A stretch of 64,000 nucleotides of DNA, taken from positions 6,600,501 through 6,664,500 of the forward strand of contig CM072336.1 in assembly GCA_036874045.1 (NCBI GenBank). Reading direction: 5' to 3'. The DNA comes from Cymodocea nodosa. Taxonomy: Eukaryota > Streptophyta > Magnoliopsida > Alismatales > Cymodoceaceae. The position numbers were made by a program, and so were the translations under genes. Positions 23,850 to 36,400 of this stretch are shown piece after piece; within the stretch, counting starts at the first letter, position 1, and every line of letters begins with the position of its first letter. The notes under the pieces were generated by a model. That model had not been told where the DNA came from. It worked only from the letters and a program-made list of their open reading frames with translations, and made no database searches.

Positions 23850-24804
23850 AGAGGGTTTCCAGGACGCCATTTGTTTTTGCCGTATCTGGAGTTGTGGATG
23901 GTGGGTTCCGTTCCGTCTGTGGTGCCTACTTTGGGCAACCACATCTCATCTCGCCTTTTCCCCCCACCTCCCCCACTTCCATCTTCCGGAGCCCAAACCT
24001 AGTGAGAGGAAGTCGTAAAGCAGTCTCGGAGGACTCCGAGCCCTCGTCGCTCTGAACTTGCCAAGGACTACCAAAGCCGAAGGTGAGTGGTGTACGTTCT
24101 GCTCGTTTCAACTCGGATGGATCTCGCGGTTTATTAGCAGCTACCACTACCTTGGATCTTCTCCCTTCTCTTGTACTTTTCCTCAACCAAGTTCTATCGT
24201 CTACCACCGCGTTTCCTTGGCTCTTCCTCTTTAGTCTCTGGAATTTTCGGAAAGTCGTTCGTATACATAACACCGAGCTAGCTAGACAGGGTTCTTGTTG
24301 AACATTTCAACGATCACGTACGTACGTTTGAAATGCAAACCACCACCTACATCTCGCATGCATCCTCCCCATCCGTTCATGCTTATCGTTACTCAATAGG
24401 AGGAATCGAAGGCCAGCTGAGGCAGGGAGGGTTCAGAATGATGGTGGTGATCTGTCGCCCTTTTCTAGTCCACCGTGCCAGTCTCCATATTAAAGGAGAA
24501 TTCCAGCACTCCTTCTTCCTTTCTCTGCGGTCTTCATTCATTGTTGCAGAAGACAAGACCAAATAAGAACCTTTCGCCATCCAAAGCCCATTCATTGATA
24601 TTTCCTCTCCACTCACCGTACGAGAAAGAAATCTACGCCTTTTATAAAACACCTCCCTAACGTTTTGTGAAATAGGCAGGCAACACCATACCCCCCAATA
24701 TCATAAAGTAGGCCGATGTTCAAATTTTCCTTTTCCGCGGACGTCTTGCGTGCCTCCAATTCACGTGGAAAGTCCTCGGCGCTCGTCCGTCGCCCTTACG
24801 TTTC

Positions 24805-24807
<3 letters not shown>

Positions 24808-24846
<39 letters not shown>
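24808..24846. repeat. (CT)n microsatellite in predicted BRX-like 5' UTR intron
   Basis: About 19 CT units in the predicted leader intron. Similar CT runs lie in intron 3 at about 26867-26882 (followed by TA) and 27010-27031. Confidence 0.9.
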
Positions 24847-24850
<4 letters not shown>

Positions 24851-24988
24851 CGTTAATTTGCACCGGCCGTCGTATATCATCAGTAAATGTGCTTGTTTAC
24901 CTCTAATAATTAGTTGACAGGAGTGATAAGTCTGATTCTGTTGCTTCATGCCTAATGGTTTGAGTGGCAGGAGAGGTAACCAATAAAG

Positions 24989-26863
24989 ATGCTAGCGTGC
25001 ATAGCGTGCTCGAAACAGCAGCTGGTGGACGCAGGTGAGGATACCGGTCGTGGAGACACCGCAAGTACGAAGCCCGCCGTCAAAAGCCTGACCTCTCAGG
25101 TTCAATTTCAGTACTAAATGCTGCTGCTGTTATTACTATTATACGCTTATTCCTTTCTTTCCAAGGTCGCTGACCGAGTGAGGTCGCTCCATCCTCTTCC
25201 CTTCGCCTTTCCATTTTGCACACCGATATAATTAATTAATAATACCCATCACTCCCCGTTCCATCTTCGTCCACCCACAGACGAAGAGGGAGGATTTTTT
25301 ATTTTATTTTATTTATGCGCTGAGACGTTCATCTCCTACAAAATAAAGGTACAAAGCAGCTGCAACCTGCAGCGAATTCAAACAAAGCTTGGAATAAATG
25401 CATGGGATATGAACATAATCGAGGACCGGACTGACCAGTCTCCTCCTCCTCCCCCGCTTTGCCACACTAAACAACAAAACAAAGAAGGATCACTAGCCTT
25501 CAGAGTCACCCTTTCCTTTTTCCCTGATGTGGATGGGTCTTGTCTGTTGGGTTTTTGGCTCCTACTTGCTCTTTATTTCTTTCTAGGAAGATGTGTATGG
25601 CTTGTGGACAGGGAAGTCCTCGGGAGTGGGAAGAGGAGAAAAAAAAGAGCGGAGGTGGACCCAGCATGCATGTTGTACGCAAGCCTTTTATTATAACGGT
25701 ATAGTTTGGTAAGAAATAAAAATCATCATCATTACCGAAAATAATTACAATGATTTTTCACGTGGAATGTTGTCCCTTGTCTTCCGCAACCTTGCATGCA
25801 TGACTACCAACCAAGATCTATGTCCATGATCACAAGAAGTAGCACTAAATCTCTTTGTTTTTAACCAGTGGTCCCTGGCTACTAGTGCATATTGATTTCT
25901 TTCATTCAATGTCGCAGATAAAGGACGTGGTTCTGAAACTCTCCGGAAGTCACCGGCAATCCAGGTCCGGGTACCCCAAGGCTCGTCGTCATCACCATCA
26001 TCATCGTCGTTCTTATGGGGTCATGCATTATGACAATGCGTCCGAAGGAGGTGGGGACGATGGCGGAGGTAGCTCCGGCATTACTAACGGTGGTGGTGGC
26101 CGTACTGAGTATTATCCTTACCTTACTGCTACGAGTGGGACGCCGGCTCGGGACATTAACGTTGATACGGTTTCGGAGAACGGGAAGCTGCAGGTAAACC
26201 GGTTGGAGGCTTACAGCAACGTGCCGGTCGCGCTTGGGGAGGAGGTGGACCATGAGCCCAAGGAGTGGGTGGCTCAGGTGGAGCCGGGCGTACATATCAC
26301 CTTCCTGTCATTGACCCATGGCGGCAACGATCTCAAGCGCATCCGATTCGAGTAAGACTGGCCAACGATTTCGATCTCTTGCTGTGTATAGATGTAGATA
26401 TATGCGTATGTGCGTGTGGATCGATTCATGTGGAATGGTGGATGTTGTTGTTGTTGTTGCAGTAGGGAAATGTTCAACAAGTGGCAAGCGCAAAAGTGGT
26501 GGGGGGAGAACTACGACAGGATAATGGAGCTCTACAACGTGCAGACGTTCAACACCCAAGCACAGCCTACCTCCGCAAGGTCCGAGGACGACGTAAGTTT
26601 ATTTAATTTATTATAACTTCAACACGAGATCACAGTGCAGTGGTCTTGTTTTCTTCTTCTACCCTCCATGTGCCTTGGTCTTGTCCGTTTCTGTTCCCAG
26701 CTACCAACTCAAAATGACCCCTACACGCCCATCTCCATCGATCGATCTCCAGCATACAGGGAACACTCGGCTCGCTTGTCCTGTCCTCATCTTCACATGA
26801 CATCCTACTGTATTGATGCCACACCCGCTGTTCTTCTTCTTCTTCTTGGGCAACCCTACGCGC

Positions 26864-26903
<40 letters not shown>

Positions 26904-27670
26904 ATTCTATGGATTGGGATTATTACGCTAATTACGAATTCCAGAGATAATTTCCCAAAAAAAGTACGGATCTAGTCATGATAAATATTTCTGAGCAGTG
27001 AACACCTTTCTCTCTCTCTCTCTCTCTCTCTGTCATACATGACTTATAGACATTTGAATGTCGGCAGAGAGAGCCGTACTACTCGCGGGTGGGGTCGAGA
27101 ACGGAGAGCTCGCCGGCTCCTCTGTTCGGCAACGGCTACGGAATCACCACCTGGACCTTTGACGACAACAGCAGGCCGACGCCCATGGCCACAAACGCGG
27201 TGGCAGGGAAGGGAGTGCTCTACCCGGCGCCGGATCCAACAGAGTGCTTCTTCCCACAGTACCAGCAGGCCTACTACAACCACGGCTGGGGTGCTTCCTT
27301 CAAGGGAGAGGCTGTCGCCCCACCATCCGTGGAAGGTAGGACGACGACCTCTTCAAGAGAGGAGTCGTCGGCTGTGTCCATCAGCAACGCCAGTGATAAT
27401 ATCATGGAGGCGACGGAGTGGGTGGAGGAGGACGAGCCAGGAGTGTTCGTTACAATCCGGCAGATGGCCGATGGCACCAGGGATCTCCGCCGCGTCCGAT
27501 TCAGGTATTTGACTAAACCAAACACATCCCTACAACTCTCACAGACAATTTCTTCTTCTCTTCTTGTTACCGACATGGATGTAAAACGCAGCCGGGAACG
27601 GTTTGGGGAGGTGAACGCGAAGCAATGGTGGGAGGAGAACAGAGAAAGAATACATGCCCAGTACCTCTGA
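24989..27670 (+). CDS. BRX: BREVIS RADIX (BRX) family protein
   Basis: Five coding exons join in frame: 24989-25099, 25918-26351, 26463-26592, 27068-27504 and 27592-27670 (396 residues). The N-terminus MLACIAC with KAVKSLTSQ-IKD-like residues (29-40) matches the conserved BRX N-terminal boxes, including the Cys pair linked to membrane attachment. Two tandem BRX domains follow: about 151-213 (PKEWVAQVEPGVHITF ... KWWGENYDRIMELYN) and about 340-396 (TEWVEEDEPGVFVTI ... QWWEENRERIHAQYL). Family length and domain order are normal. BRX proteins act at the plasma membrane and nucleus in auxin-linked root vascular growth; the family member cannot be fixed here. Oddities: the residue spanning exons 2-3 is Asp (182), where Ser is usual in domain 1, and there is a five-His run at 63-67 in the variable linker. 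Intron 1 may start within the leader (see 23843). Confidence 0.94.
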
Positions 27671-28248
27671 TGGTCACCAACAAAAAAAACCAGGAGGGCG
27701 GATCACCTTCAAGTTTTGCCGTGAAAGGCTTGGATGTGTGGTAAGTGGAAATTAGAGGAGTGTTTTTCCCGTGTCTGTGTGTGTTCTTTCCCCTTTCCTT
27801 TTTATTCATGGAGGCTGTCCGCTCATGTTCTGTCCTCTACCTTTCTGTGCTTCGGTGGACGGTACGTTTTGCCGCAATGCTTGTTCCAATTCAAGACCTC
27901 TGAAAACCCAGCTAGATGGAAATCCAGAATGCGACGTTATGAATGCCTACGTCCTCTCTAAGCAGAACAAAGTAAATTCTTACAGGCAAAAGACAACTAG
28001 AATACACCTTCCTCCCAAATGAGAGTAGAATACTGCAAATATCGTCTGCCACTGCAGATTACGTCAACAACACTGACGTTAGCAGCCTCTCATCTAAAGA
28101 TTACATGTAAGAACAAATTAAACTAGACGTGTTATTCTCGAGGGAAGCAGCAAATCCACGGTACTTCTTCTGCATGCGAATCTGCTCCAAAGATATAAAG
28201 ACGTAATGAAATTCCTGTTCCATGCCCCTCATCTGAACGAGCGCCTTA
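27671..28248. other. region between two convergent gene ends
   Basis: Holds the presumed 3' UTR of the BRX-like gene (plus strand) and of the decayed methyltransferase (minus strand). Nothing else is visible. Confidence 0.5.
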
Positions 28249-29671
28249 CTACTCACCGCTCTTGCAACACCAGAGCTTCTTTCCACAAATCAATGCCTTT
28301 TCCTTCTCAACATTGTACTCTGTGTCATGTTTCTGGCACACCCATCTCATCCCCTCGGCCATCCTTGCAGTAGCATCTATGGAAGTAGTTGGACTCATGT
28401 ACCATCGTGACACCGTTGGGACGAAGGATTCGATCCATCTCTAGGAGCACATATTTCATTTCACACCTGCCACGTACAAAATCATCAATAATTGTTTCTT
28501 CTAAACGCTTCATGTCTTGTGATTTCAAACGCTGCAGTATTATTTACACAAGTAGCAGATGACACAGCAGACTGAAATGGCATTTCCTTGTTACAACTGC
28601 TATTTATCATTCATCAAAGTACCGTTAGCGATGCCTTCTTTTTATCTCATTAAGAATGAATGGTATATGCATAACTAAGTAATAGAAAAATGGAGAATCA
28701 AGGAACAAGGACTTAGAGTCGATAACATATTGAGATGTGTGGAATATCAGTAGATGATAATTATTATGGTAGATCTAAAAAAGGAAAAGATAGTTTGAAT
28801 TACCCTATGTCAATGCTCCACAAATAGATCATAGAATTTATATTGAAACAAATCTTTTATAATTAATGACAACTAATCATAACCGATTTTGGTCTCTATA
28901 TGCAATTAACCACCCCAAAGTCAATCTTCATTTCTAAATCAGAAGGTTTTCATGAAAGGCAAAACAAATGAAAACCTTACCAAAAAAATTTCATTTCTAT
29001 GAACGAATGAGTTGCAAGTTTCAAAAGGATCCACAAACAATATAACGACGAGGCAAAAAGACAGGGATTCAGAATCTTTACGTGCTAGAAATCATATCTA
29101 ATATCTGGAAAATATGATATTGTATCATGAATTTGATGGTTTAAAAGCAGACCTTTATAAAGAATAATGCATTACATGCCATTTTTCTCTTAGGATTGGC
29201 ATACAGGGCTATATTTTTGATGTTCTAGCGATAAAGATTGGCAATACTAAGTAGAAAGTTCTAAGATGTTAGGTTCTAAAATTTTTCCTAATTAATTAAA
29301 GCAATTGAAATTTAATAGATTTAAAGGGCTTAATTAAAATTCGGTTGAATTTATTGGAGGGAAAAAGAAAATTGGACTTTTATGCAAATAGAGAGAACCA
29401 GAGTGCTGGATTTGAATTAAAAATTTGAAATTTAATTTGATGAGGTGGAAGGGAGTTTGTTAAAGGTTGTCAAAACACAAGATAAATGGTGGAAGTGGAA
29501 TGCATCATTAACAACAACATAAGATCTGGATTTACAGAGGCTGCATAAAGAACACCAAAACATTTTAATCAATGTGAGACTAAACACACACATCTAATAC
29601 ATACTCTAATACTCTTCCTTAAGTTGGAGCATTTGACTTGAAATAAATTCATATATAAGAAAAACAAAAAC

Positions 29672-30260
29672 AAAATAAATAGAGATACAAAATAGACAAA
29701 TAGAAGTACAAAGAACAGAAAAAATCAAATCCTAATTGACCACAAAGAAAATTTGCACATATACACACTTTATTAATCATCCAATAAAGACATGGATTAT
29801 TTACTTTGGGGTATCCATAAAACTCCAATTTTATTAGTATGGATTGTTAATTAGGATATTTCACAAACTCTCAAATTTACTCATTAGAGATTGATAATGA
29901 ATTATTATTTTTTTTAATCTTTTTTACTCTCCTTTTTTTTCTTCTTCTTTTTTGATCTTTTTGATTTTTTTTTAACTTTTAAAATTTTTTTAAAAATATT
30001 TCTTCTTGTCTTCATCGTCAAAATAAATAAAGAGATACATAATAGATAAATAAAAGTGCAAGTAACAGTAATTCTCAAATCCTACTTGACCATAAATAAA
30101 ACTTGTACACATACATATTATCAATTATCCAATAAAAAAGTGAATTGTTAACTTTGAAGAAGTATCCATAAAACCCTAATTTTATTAGTGTGGATTGTTA
30201 AGTAAGGTATTCCATAAAACCCCAAATTTACTCATAAGAGATTGACAATGAATTTTTTTG
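29672..30260. repeat. diverged direct repeat of about 240 bases
   Basis: The block 'aatagagatacaaaatagac ... gagattgataatgaattatt' (29672-29910) recurs at 30020-30260 with many small differences. Just upstream (about 29570-29640) is 'gtgagactaaacacacacat ... cttaagttggagcat', a sequence type common beside plant copia LTRs. It lies in the largest intron of the methyltransferase pseudogene. Confidence 0.65.
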
Positions 30261-31082
30261 TCTTTTTGTCCCCCTCATGTTTTTTCTTCTACCTTTTTTC
30301 AATTTTTTTTTTTTGTTTTTTTGTTTTTTTACTTACACCATCATCTTCTTCTCCCATCTTTTAAAAATAAGGCTCAACAACCTATCTTGAAATGTGAAAG
30401 CCCAGTTAAGGCCCATTAACCTCATTAGTCACCCATTTTTCTTTTTTCTTTCTTTCATTCTTTTCACCCTTTTGTTTATTTTTTTTCTCCTTTTCTCCCT
30501 TTCTTTTTCATTTATTTGCCCCTTACAACCTTAATAGGTGTAGGCAACAATAGTGACAGAAGAATGGATGCCCAAAGCCAACATCAACCAAATAGCCTTA
30601 AATGTGGGCTACAGTAGAATCCTACCGTCGATCGTTGTATCAGATTCCTATGAACACATCAATGATTAAGTCGTGTAGACACAAGAATTGGTATTATGTG
30701 CTAAAAACATGTAGGCACGTAAACACTATGAAGAGACGATAGTTGCACCAGAGACATGCATGTAGAGAGGGACACATTGGAGAGGAGACATAGACAAATA
30801 ATATACATGTAAAGTTCTCTAGTTTTTCATCCAATAAATTACTTCCATCTATGGAGGGCAACGAAGGCAATTGAGGAAGAGGAACACATCAATATGACCA
30901 TAGACAAAATCAATGTAGGAATGAAATTCATAAAAGGCAACATCAATGGTAATGTCTAACAAGGAGATGATAATGATGCTATCCTCATTGTATACAAAAG
31001 TATCGAACAAAAACATATTTCAAGGGCTGAAGAGTCAAGTTATTAAGACTCAAAGGTCGGTCTTAAACAAAGGTGATACCTA

Positions 31083-31930
31083 GGGTTTGCTTGTACATAT
31101 TTTTTGTTGAAAAATAAAATGATGGAAAATAATGAAAAATAAAAATGACAAGATATGACAAAAAATATAAGGTTATTTGTATATCAAAGGAAATGATCAG
31201 AAATTGAAAAATAAGATGTTTGTGTAGTTGTAGGAAATAACAAGAAATACACTATTTAATAAATTTTAAAATATTAAATAATAAATTAAAATAATAATTT
31301 GACAAAAATTATCAACTTGACAAAAATGATAGAAAATTAAAAAGTTAATAAATTTTTAAAAATTAAAAAATATTATATTTGAAAAGTAATATTTTAAATA
31401 TTATAGTATATATTAACATTTCATTAAATACAGATGTAACATGTGAAATAATATATTTATAATTAACATAAACAACATTGTCCATTACAATCTAAATTTT
31501 TTCAAAAAGAATATGTTAATGTATTATTTATTCTTATAACATTAACATTATTATACTTTAATATATTATAATCTAGTATCATTCTTCAACATTATTTTTT
31601 ATTTTAATCTATTATAATTATAATATATTATTAATTATTTAATATTATAATCATACTTCTTGATATTATGTTAATATTATTATTTATTTTAATATATTAT
31701 AATTATTATATTTAATTTATTATAATTATATATTATTTATTATATTATAAGTCTATATCATTTTTGAAAGGGTAATGTGAGAAATGGCAAGAAACATTTT
31801 CTTTTGTATCAAAGAAAATGATGGAAAATCATTTCATCCTATTATTATCGACGCAAACATATGAAATGATGAGAAAAATTTTTCTATCATTTCATTTCCC
31901 TTTATTTCTTGGTTGCACAAACCCCCCTCC
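31083..31930. mobile_element. Tourist/Harbinger-like MITE (candidate)
   Basis: The left end GGGTTTGCTTGTAC and the complement of the right end (GGAGGGGGGTTTGTGCAACC) form weak inverted repeats. Flanking triplets are CTA on the left and TAA on the right, close to the TTA/TAA duplication of PIF/Harbinger elements. The inside is very AT-rich with no frame. Boundaries are tentative. Confidence 0.4.
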
Positions 31931-31959
31931 TAAACACCCTAAGAGGAAGCAAGTCTAAA

Positions 31960-32480
31960 TATTAGGGTGAAGCTTATGCAAAGGGATATTGATTCCTAAA
32001 TGCATAGAGATTATCTTATTAATGAGATAGGATACAATAAACATGGCATTAAACAACAAAGTATTTATAAAGAAGCATTTGAATCATGAGTATAGGTAAC
32101 ATCAAGGATATGTTAGTGTTTGCATTTAGTAATAGCATTTTGTTGTGAAGTATAAGTACAAGTGCTTAAGTGTGATTCCTAAAGAACAAAAAAATTTTGA
32201 ATAGCAATTTAAGTAAATATTAAGGCATTATTAGTGCAAAGAAAATGTAATGAAAAAGTTGTTTGTGATTTCATTAAGGACTTTAGTATATCCAAAATGT
32301 GACAAAAATCTTACAACAAATAAACCCAACAAACACGAGAGTAATGATCAACAAACAAAATATAGTATCTTTGATTGAATATAGAAGTAAGACAAGCCAA
32401 ACCTTAAATATCATAATAGATTAACCCAAATAAATTCTACCTTGACACAAGACACAACTAAAAAAATACAATAATGCTTT
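31960..32480 (-). mobile_element. Ty1/copia integrase remnant
   Basis: Read on the minus strand with frame changes, it gives integrase-core features in order: 'ILFVDHYSRVCWVYLL' near 32360-32310, an intervening decayed stretch, then 'CTYTSQQN' (family: VPYTPQQNG) near 32160-32140 and 'HILDVT' with 'MIQMLL' after it, to about 32040. Stops interrupt it throughout. Only this part of the polyprotein was recognised. It sits inside the large intron of the methyltransferase pseudogene. Confidence 0.7.
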
Positions 32481-32562
32481 CCTTTTAACATGACTTACAA
32501 TCAAAGGGTAAAATTGATATCCAAGTGCAAGCTTACCATAACTTCTTATGAGATGAGAGACT

Positions 32563-33444
32563 AATAATCTATTTATACATATAGAAAGTAACAAAAAGTA
32601 ATGGAAAAGAAAGTTACAAAAAGTCAGTAAAAAAATGTAGGTATTTATGCATAGTTAAAAAAGTGATAGAAAATAATAAAATATGAATTGAATAAAATAA
32701 AAATGTTTATACTTTTTGCAAGTTTATGGAAAAATTCATAAGTTAATAATGTTTACATCTTTACAATAATACATCATACATAATGTTCTTCCTACATGGA
32801 TAACACCATTTGATTACATATGTTATCAATTATTTCTTTCTTTCTTTTGTTGTTGAGTTAATTTAGATGTAATTGCTCTTTCAACTTTTCTATTTGTACT
32901 TTCATAAGGTTTTTTATAATGATAAAATGATTTTTATGATTTATAATGATAAAATATGAATTTTATCATAAAATATGATTTATGATGGTAAAATATGATT
33001 TTTAAGATAAAAGATAATAAAATATTATTTTTTGATAAAAGATGATAAAATATGATTGCTATGATTTATGGTGATAAAATATGATTTTTATGATTTATGA
33101 TCATAAAATACGATTTTTAAGATAAAAATAATAAAATATGATTTTTATAATTTATGATGATAAAATATGATTTTTATAATTTATGATAATAATATATGAT
33201 TCATAAGAAAAATTAAAAGAAAACTTTTACTCAATATATGATGAAGATGAGTCATCACTTTCTAATTACTCTTTCACACTTCTCAAGGTTAGAAAAAAGA
33301 TACGAAGAAAAATTTTTCCTGTAAAAGTTAGTGGAAAGTTTATCAAATTTTCTTTTATTTTACATTGTGCACAAATACTCTATATTTTATCTTAATTTTC
33401 TCTTTTCTTTTCTCGCTACTTTTCATCGTACAAAAACCTCCCCC
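32563..33444. mobile_element. Tourist/Harbinger-like MITE, family A copy 1
   Basis: The right end 'ttttcatcgtacaaaaacct' plus 'ccccc' is followed by TAA (33445-33447). The left end near 32566-32592 ('ttatacatatagaaagtaac') is a poor match to its complement. The interior at about 32920-33200 is a tandem of 'aaaatatgatttttatgatt' type units, followed by 'agaaaacttttactc' and 'gagtcatcacttt'. The same order of parts occurs at 55818-56587, showing one family. Confidence 0.6.
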
Positions 33445-36400
33445 TAAGTCACATGCGTCATAAAATAGAAAGCTCAAATGTAAAAGCCGAAGATGCAAGC
33501 CCCCATGATATCTTGTCTCAAACCAATAGGTATACTCTTGGTCTATTTATGATCGAAACTAATTCTCTCCTCCATTTACAAGTTCTAAAAAACATAACGG
33601 AAGTAAAAAAATCACAAAAAAAAGTAACTAGTTGGTAATAACTCCAATGGACAACAAATTAACAAGAAAGTCAAAATACAAAGAATACGGTCAAGAGTAA
33701 GCTGTGAATAGGCTTGAATTACCCTTTCTCTTGAAATAGAGAAGTACGTTCGTTAGCAATAGACAGAGGTGATTTCACGAGGGCCAAGATTTGATTTGAT
33801 AATCGTAACGTCTCATGGCTTGATGTGTTGTTAATAAATAATGTTAGTAGTCACTGTTTATATAATAAAAGTTGAGGATCTGACCCAAGATGATGTAAAT
33901 ATACTAAAATCTAAGTACAAGATCATAAGGAAGTATAATTGTAGCAGTTCAGTGACCACTCTCACGAGAAAAATGAAGGTTTCCGGTTTCCAGCATTTAT
34001 TATAAAATATGCATAAAATGCCAACTGCTTGAATTTGAAAATGATTTTATAATTTGACTTACCAATCATGGTAGGCTCCAATTAATCCCCGATGATAGAC
34101 AACGCCAAGAGTTTGCAAACCATAGGAAGAGACAACATTTATCACCCATACAGGATAATCAATAAGAGCAGCAGAAAATCCTCGAATCAAGGTATTTCAT
34201 GTCCATCACATTTCGAATTTTCTCAGTCCCAAGCTCTGGGCAGCAATGGCATGTGGTGTTTCATTCTTCTCTTCCATTTAATGTTATCATGCTTGAAAGT
34301 TCCAGCATCTCCTCCTGGAACTGATGAAACACGCTCAGGAGTAACATGCAGCCGTTGGGGCCATTTTGGGATATGTTTGAGACTTATCCTCTTGTACTTT
34401 GGGTTTGGAACAGAAATGCAGGGGTGTAATCGGACATAGCGTGCAGAATCTGGATCTGTGCCATCATCACATTTATTTTGGTAACCATCAGATGCTTTAA
34501 GTTGTTGATCATAGCAACTATTATCAAAAGATTTCTGAAATGCGGCAATATCATCTTTTTGTTTGCATAATTTGAAGCACATGCTGAAAAGCAACTTCTT
34601 CAACTTGTCGAAATCCGATTTCTGCTCTTCCACGGTTGTGTTCCATCCGTGCCATCTATTTTCATAGTTCACTGGGGGGGGCCCGAGAGAACCCAAAAAC
34701 CACCTGGCCGAAGTATCCTGTGCACTTCTAAAAGGTAAATTCCGCCTGCATTTTATTTGCAGCACACACAAGGCCAAATAGAATCAAGAGAAGGAAAAGA
34801 TGCACTGTGTTGAAGAGAAAATTTGGTAAAACGTATGAATAAGACAATTTTCATGTATATATACTGACACACAGACCAATTTTCATGTATATACCTAGGC
34901 ACGTGAATTGGTCACTCTTTAGCTGCTTGTCTCACCTTGTTGTGAACTAACGGATCTTTTGTTTGATCCATTTTGTTTAAATACATTTTTTTTCAAGTTT
35001 TAAATGTTTTCATTGCAAAAAACTTAAACATGAAGTTGTCTATGGAGTACCACTAAAATATACTTAATTATTGAAATATATAAGTATGCATATTAATGAA
35101 ATATATGTTAGTATTATTACACATCATATTTTGATGTTATCTTATACTTATCTATGTATTTCAATGTTATTTACGAAATAATAGGGCTAAAACTATGTAT
35201 AATTATTAAATATGTATAAACATATATATATATATATATAATATAAATAAAATAATAATAATAAATAATATTTGTATGGGTGCCTAGGTGTAGGCGCCCA
35301 AGGTGCCCTAACTCATCACCTAGGTGCCTTAAAAAAGTATGGACACAACAAAAATAATAAAAATACTGTTTACCAAAGTAATTTTTCTTTTTTCAGAAAA
35401 ATAATTTCATTGTACACTTTCTCCACCAAATAAATTCAGTGATTTCATGTTGTGACACAAGTCTTAAAACAGATAAATTCTCAAGAAAAATAGCAAGTAA
35501 ATCGATATTTTAGAAGACACTGCTCTATTAATATAATAAATTCAAACTACACCAGTTATGCATTTTTCTTGATATTTTGTTTGATCTCTTTAAATATGGA
35601 AGAAATTTGTATAATAATAAATACCTAGAGTGATGGTCTTATTTCTACAACTAGGATAAAGAGCACAAAACTAATGCATTAGGCTCCAACGAATAAGAGA
35701 TGGAATAGTCTGAATTTTTGTTATCATGCAGTCCTTCAATACATTAAGGCATCTCCAAAATGAAGTCTCTTAAATCAGAAAACAAAAAACACAAAGCGTG
35801 CAAAAAAGAATTACTTGTTCATCTTAAAATGAAAAACTAGTGCTTCTAAATACTGATTGATATAGGCCACATCAAAAGATTCTGTTCTTAATATATGAAG
35901 GAAAAACATCCTTTCAGTGAACAAGAGAGTCAAAATGCTCATCAAATGAATATAACATGAAACAAATAAGTAAAGTGCAAATCTAGTATATGAGATTCCC
36001 ACAAATGTGAGGTCTCAGGATCAAATTGTACATAGCCTTACATCCATGAATGAAGAAACTATTTTCTAAAATTTGAATTTGTGACTTGTAGATTATAATA
36101 GAATAACGTTACCATGACACTGTCGATAAGAAACAAAATAATACTAAATCAAAATACCTCTTGTAAACATTTTCTGTCATTGTAAATACAGATTAAATAA
36201 ACATTTCAATTCTCAAAGAACTACAAACTTCTTGAATCACCGTTTGAATGAATGTCCATTTTTCATTGATGAAATCAGTTCATGTTTGTTATAGGAAAAA
36301 TGGCAAATAGTTTATACTCAAAGTAAACGAGCTAATATATTACACAAAACAAAAGATCCTCTTCTCTTATAACTTGAAGCAATTTGGTAAATATATCCAC

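Noticed and set aside
27039-27512. 157-codon frame overlapping BRX-like exon 4
   Set aside because: It is out of frame with the BRX domains and has no family resemblance.
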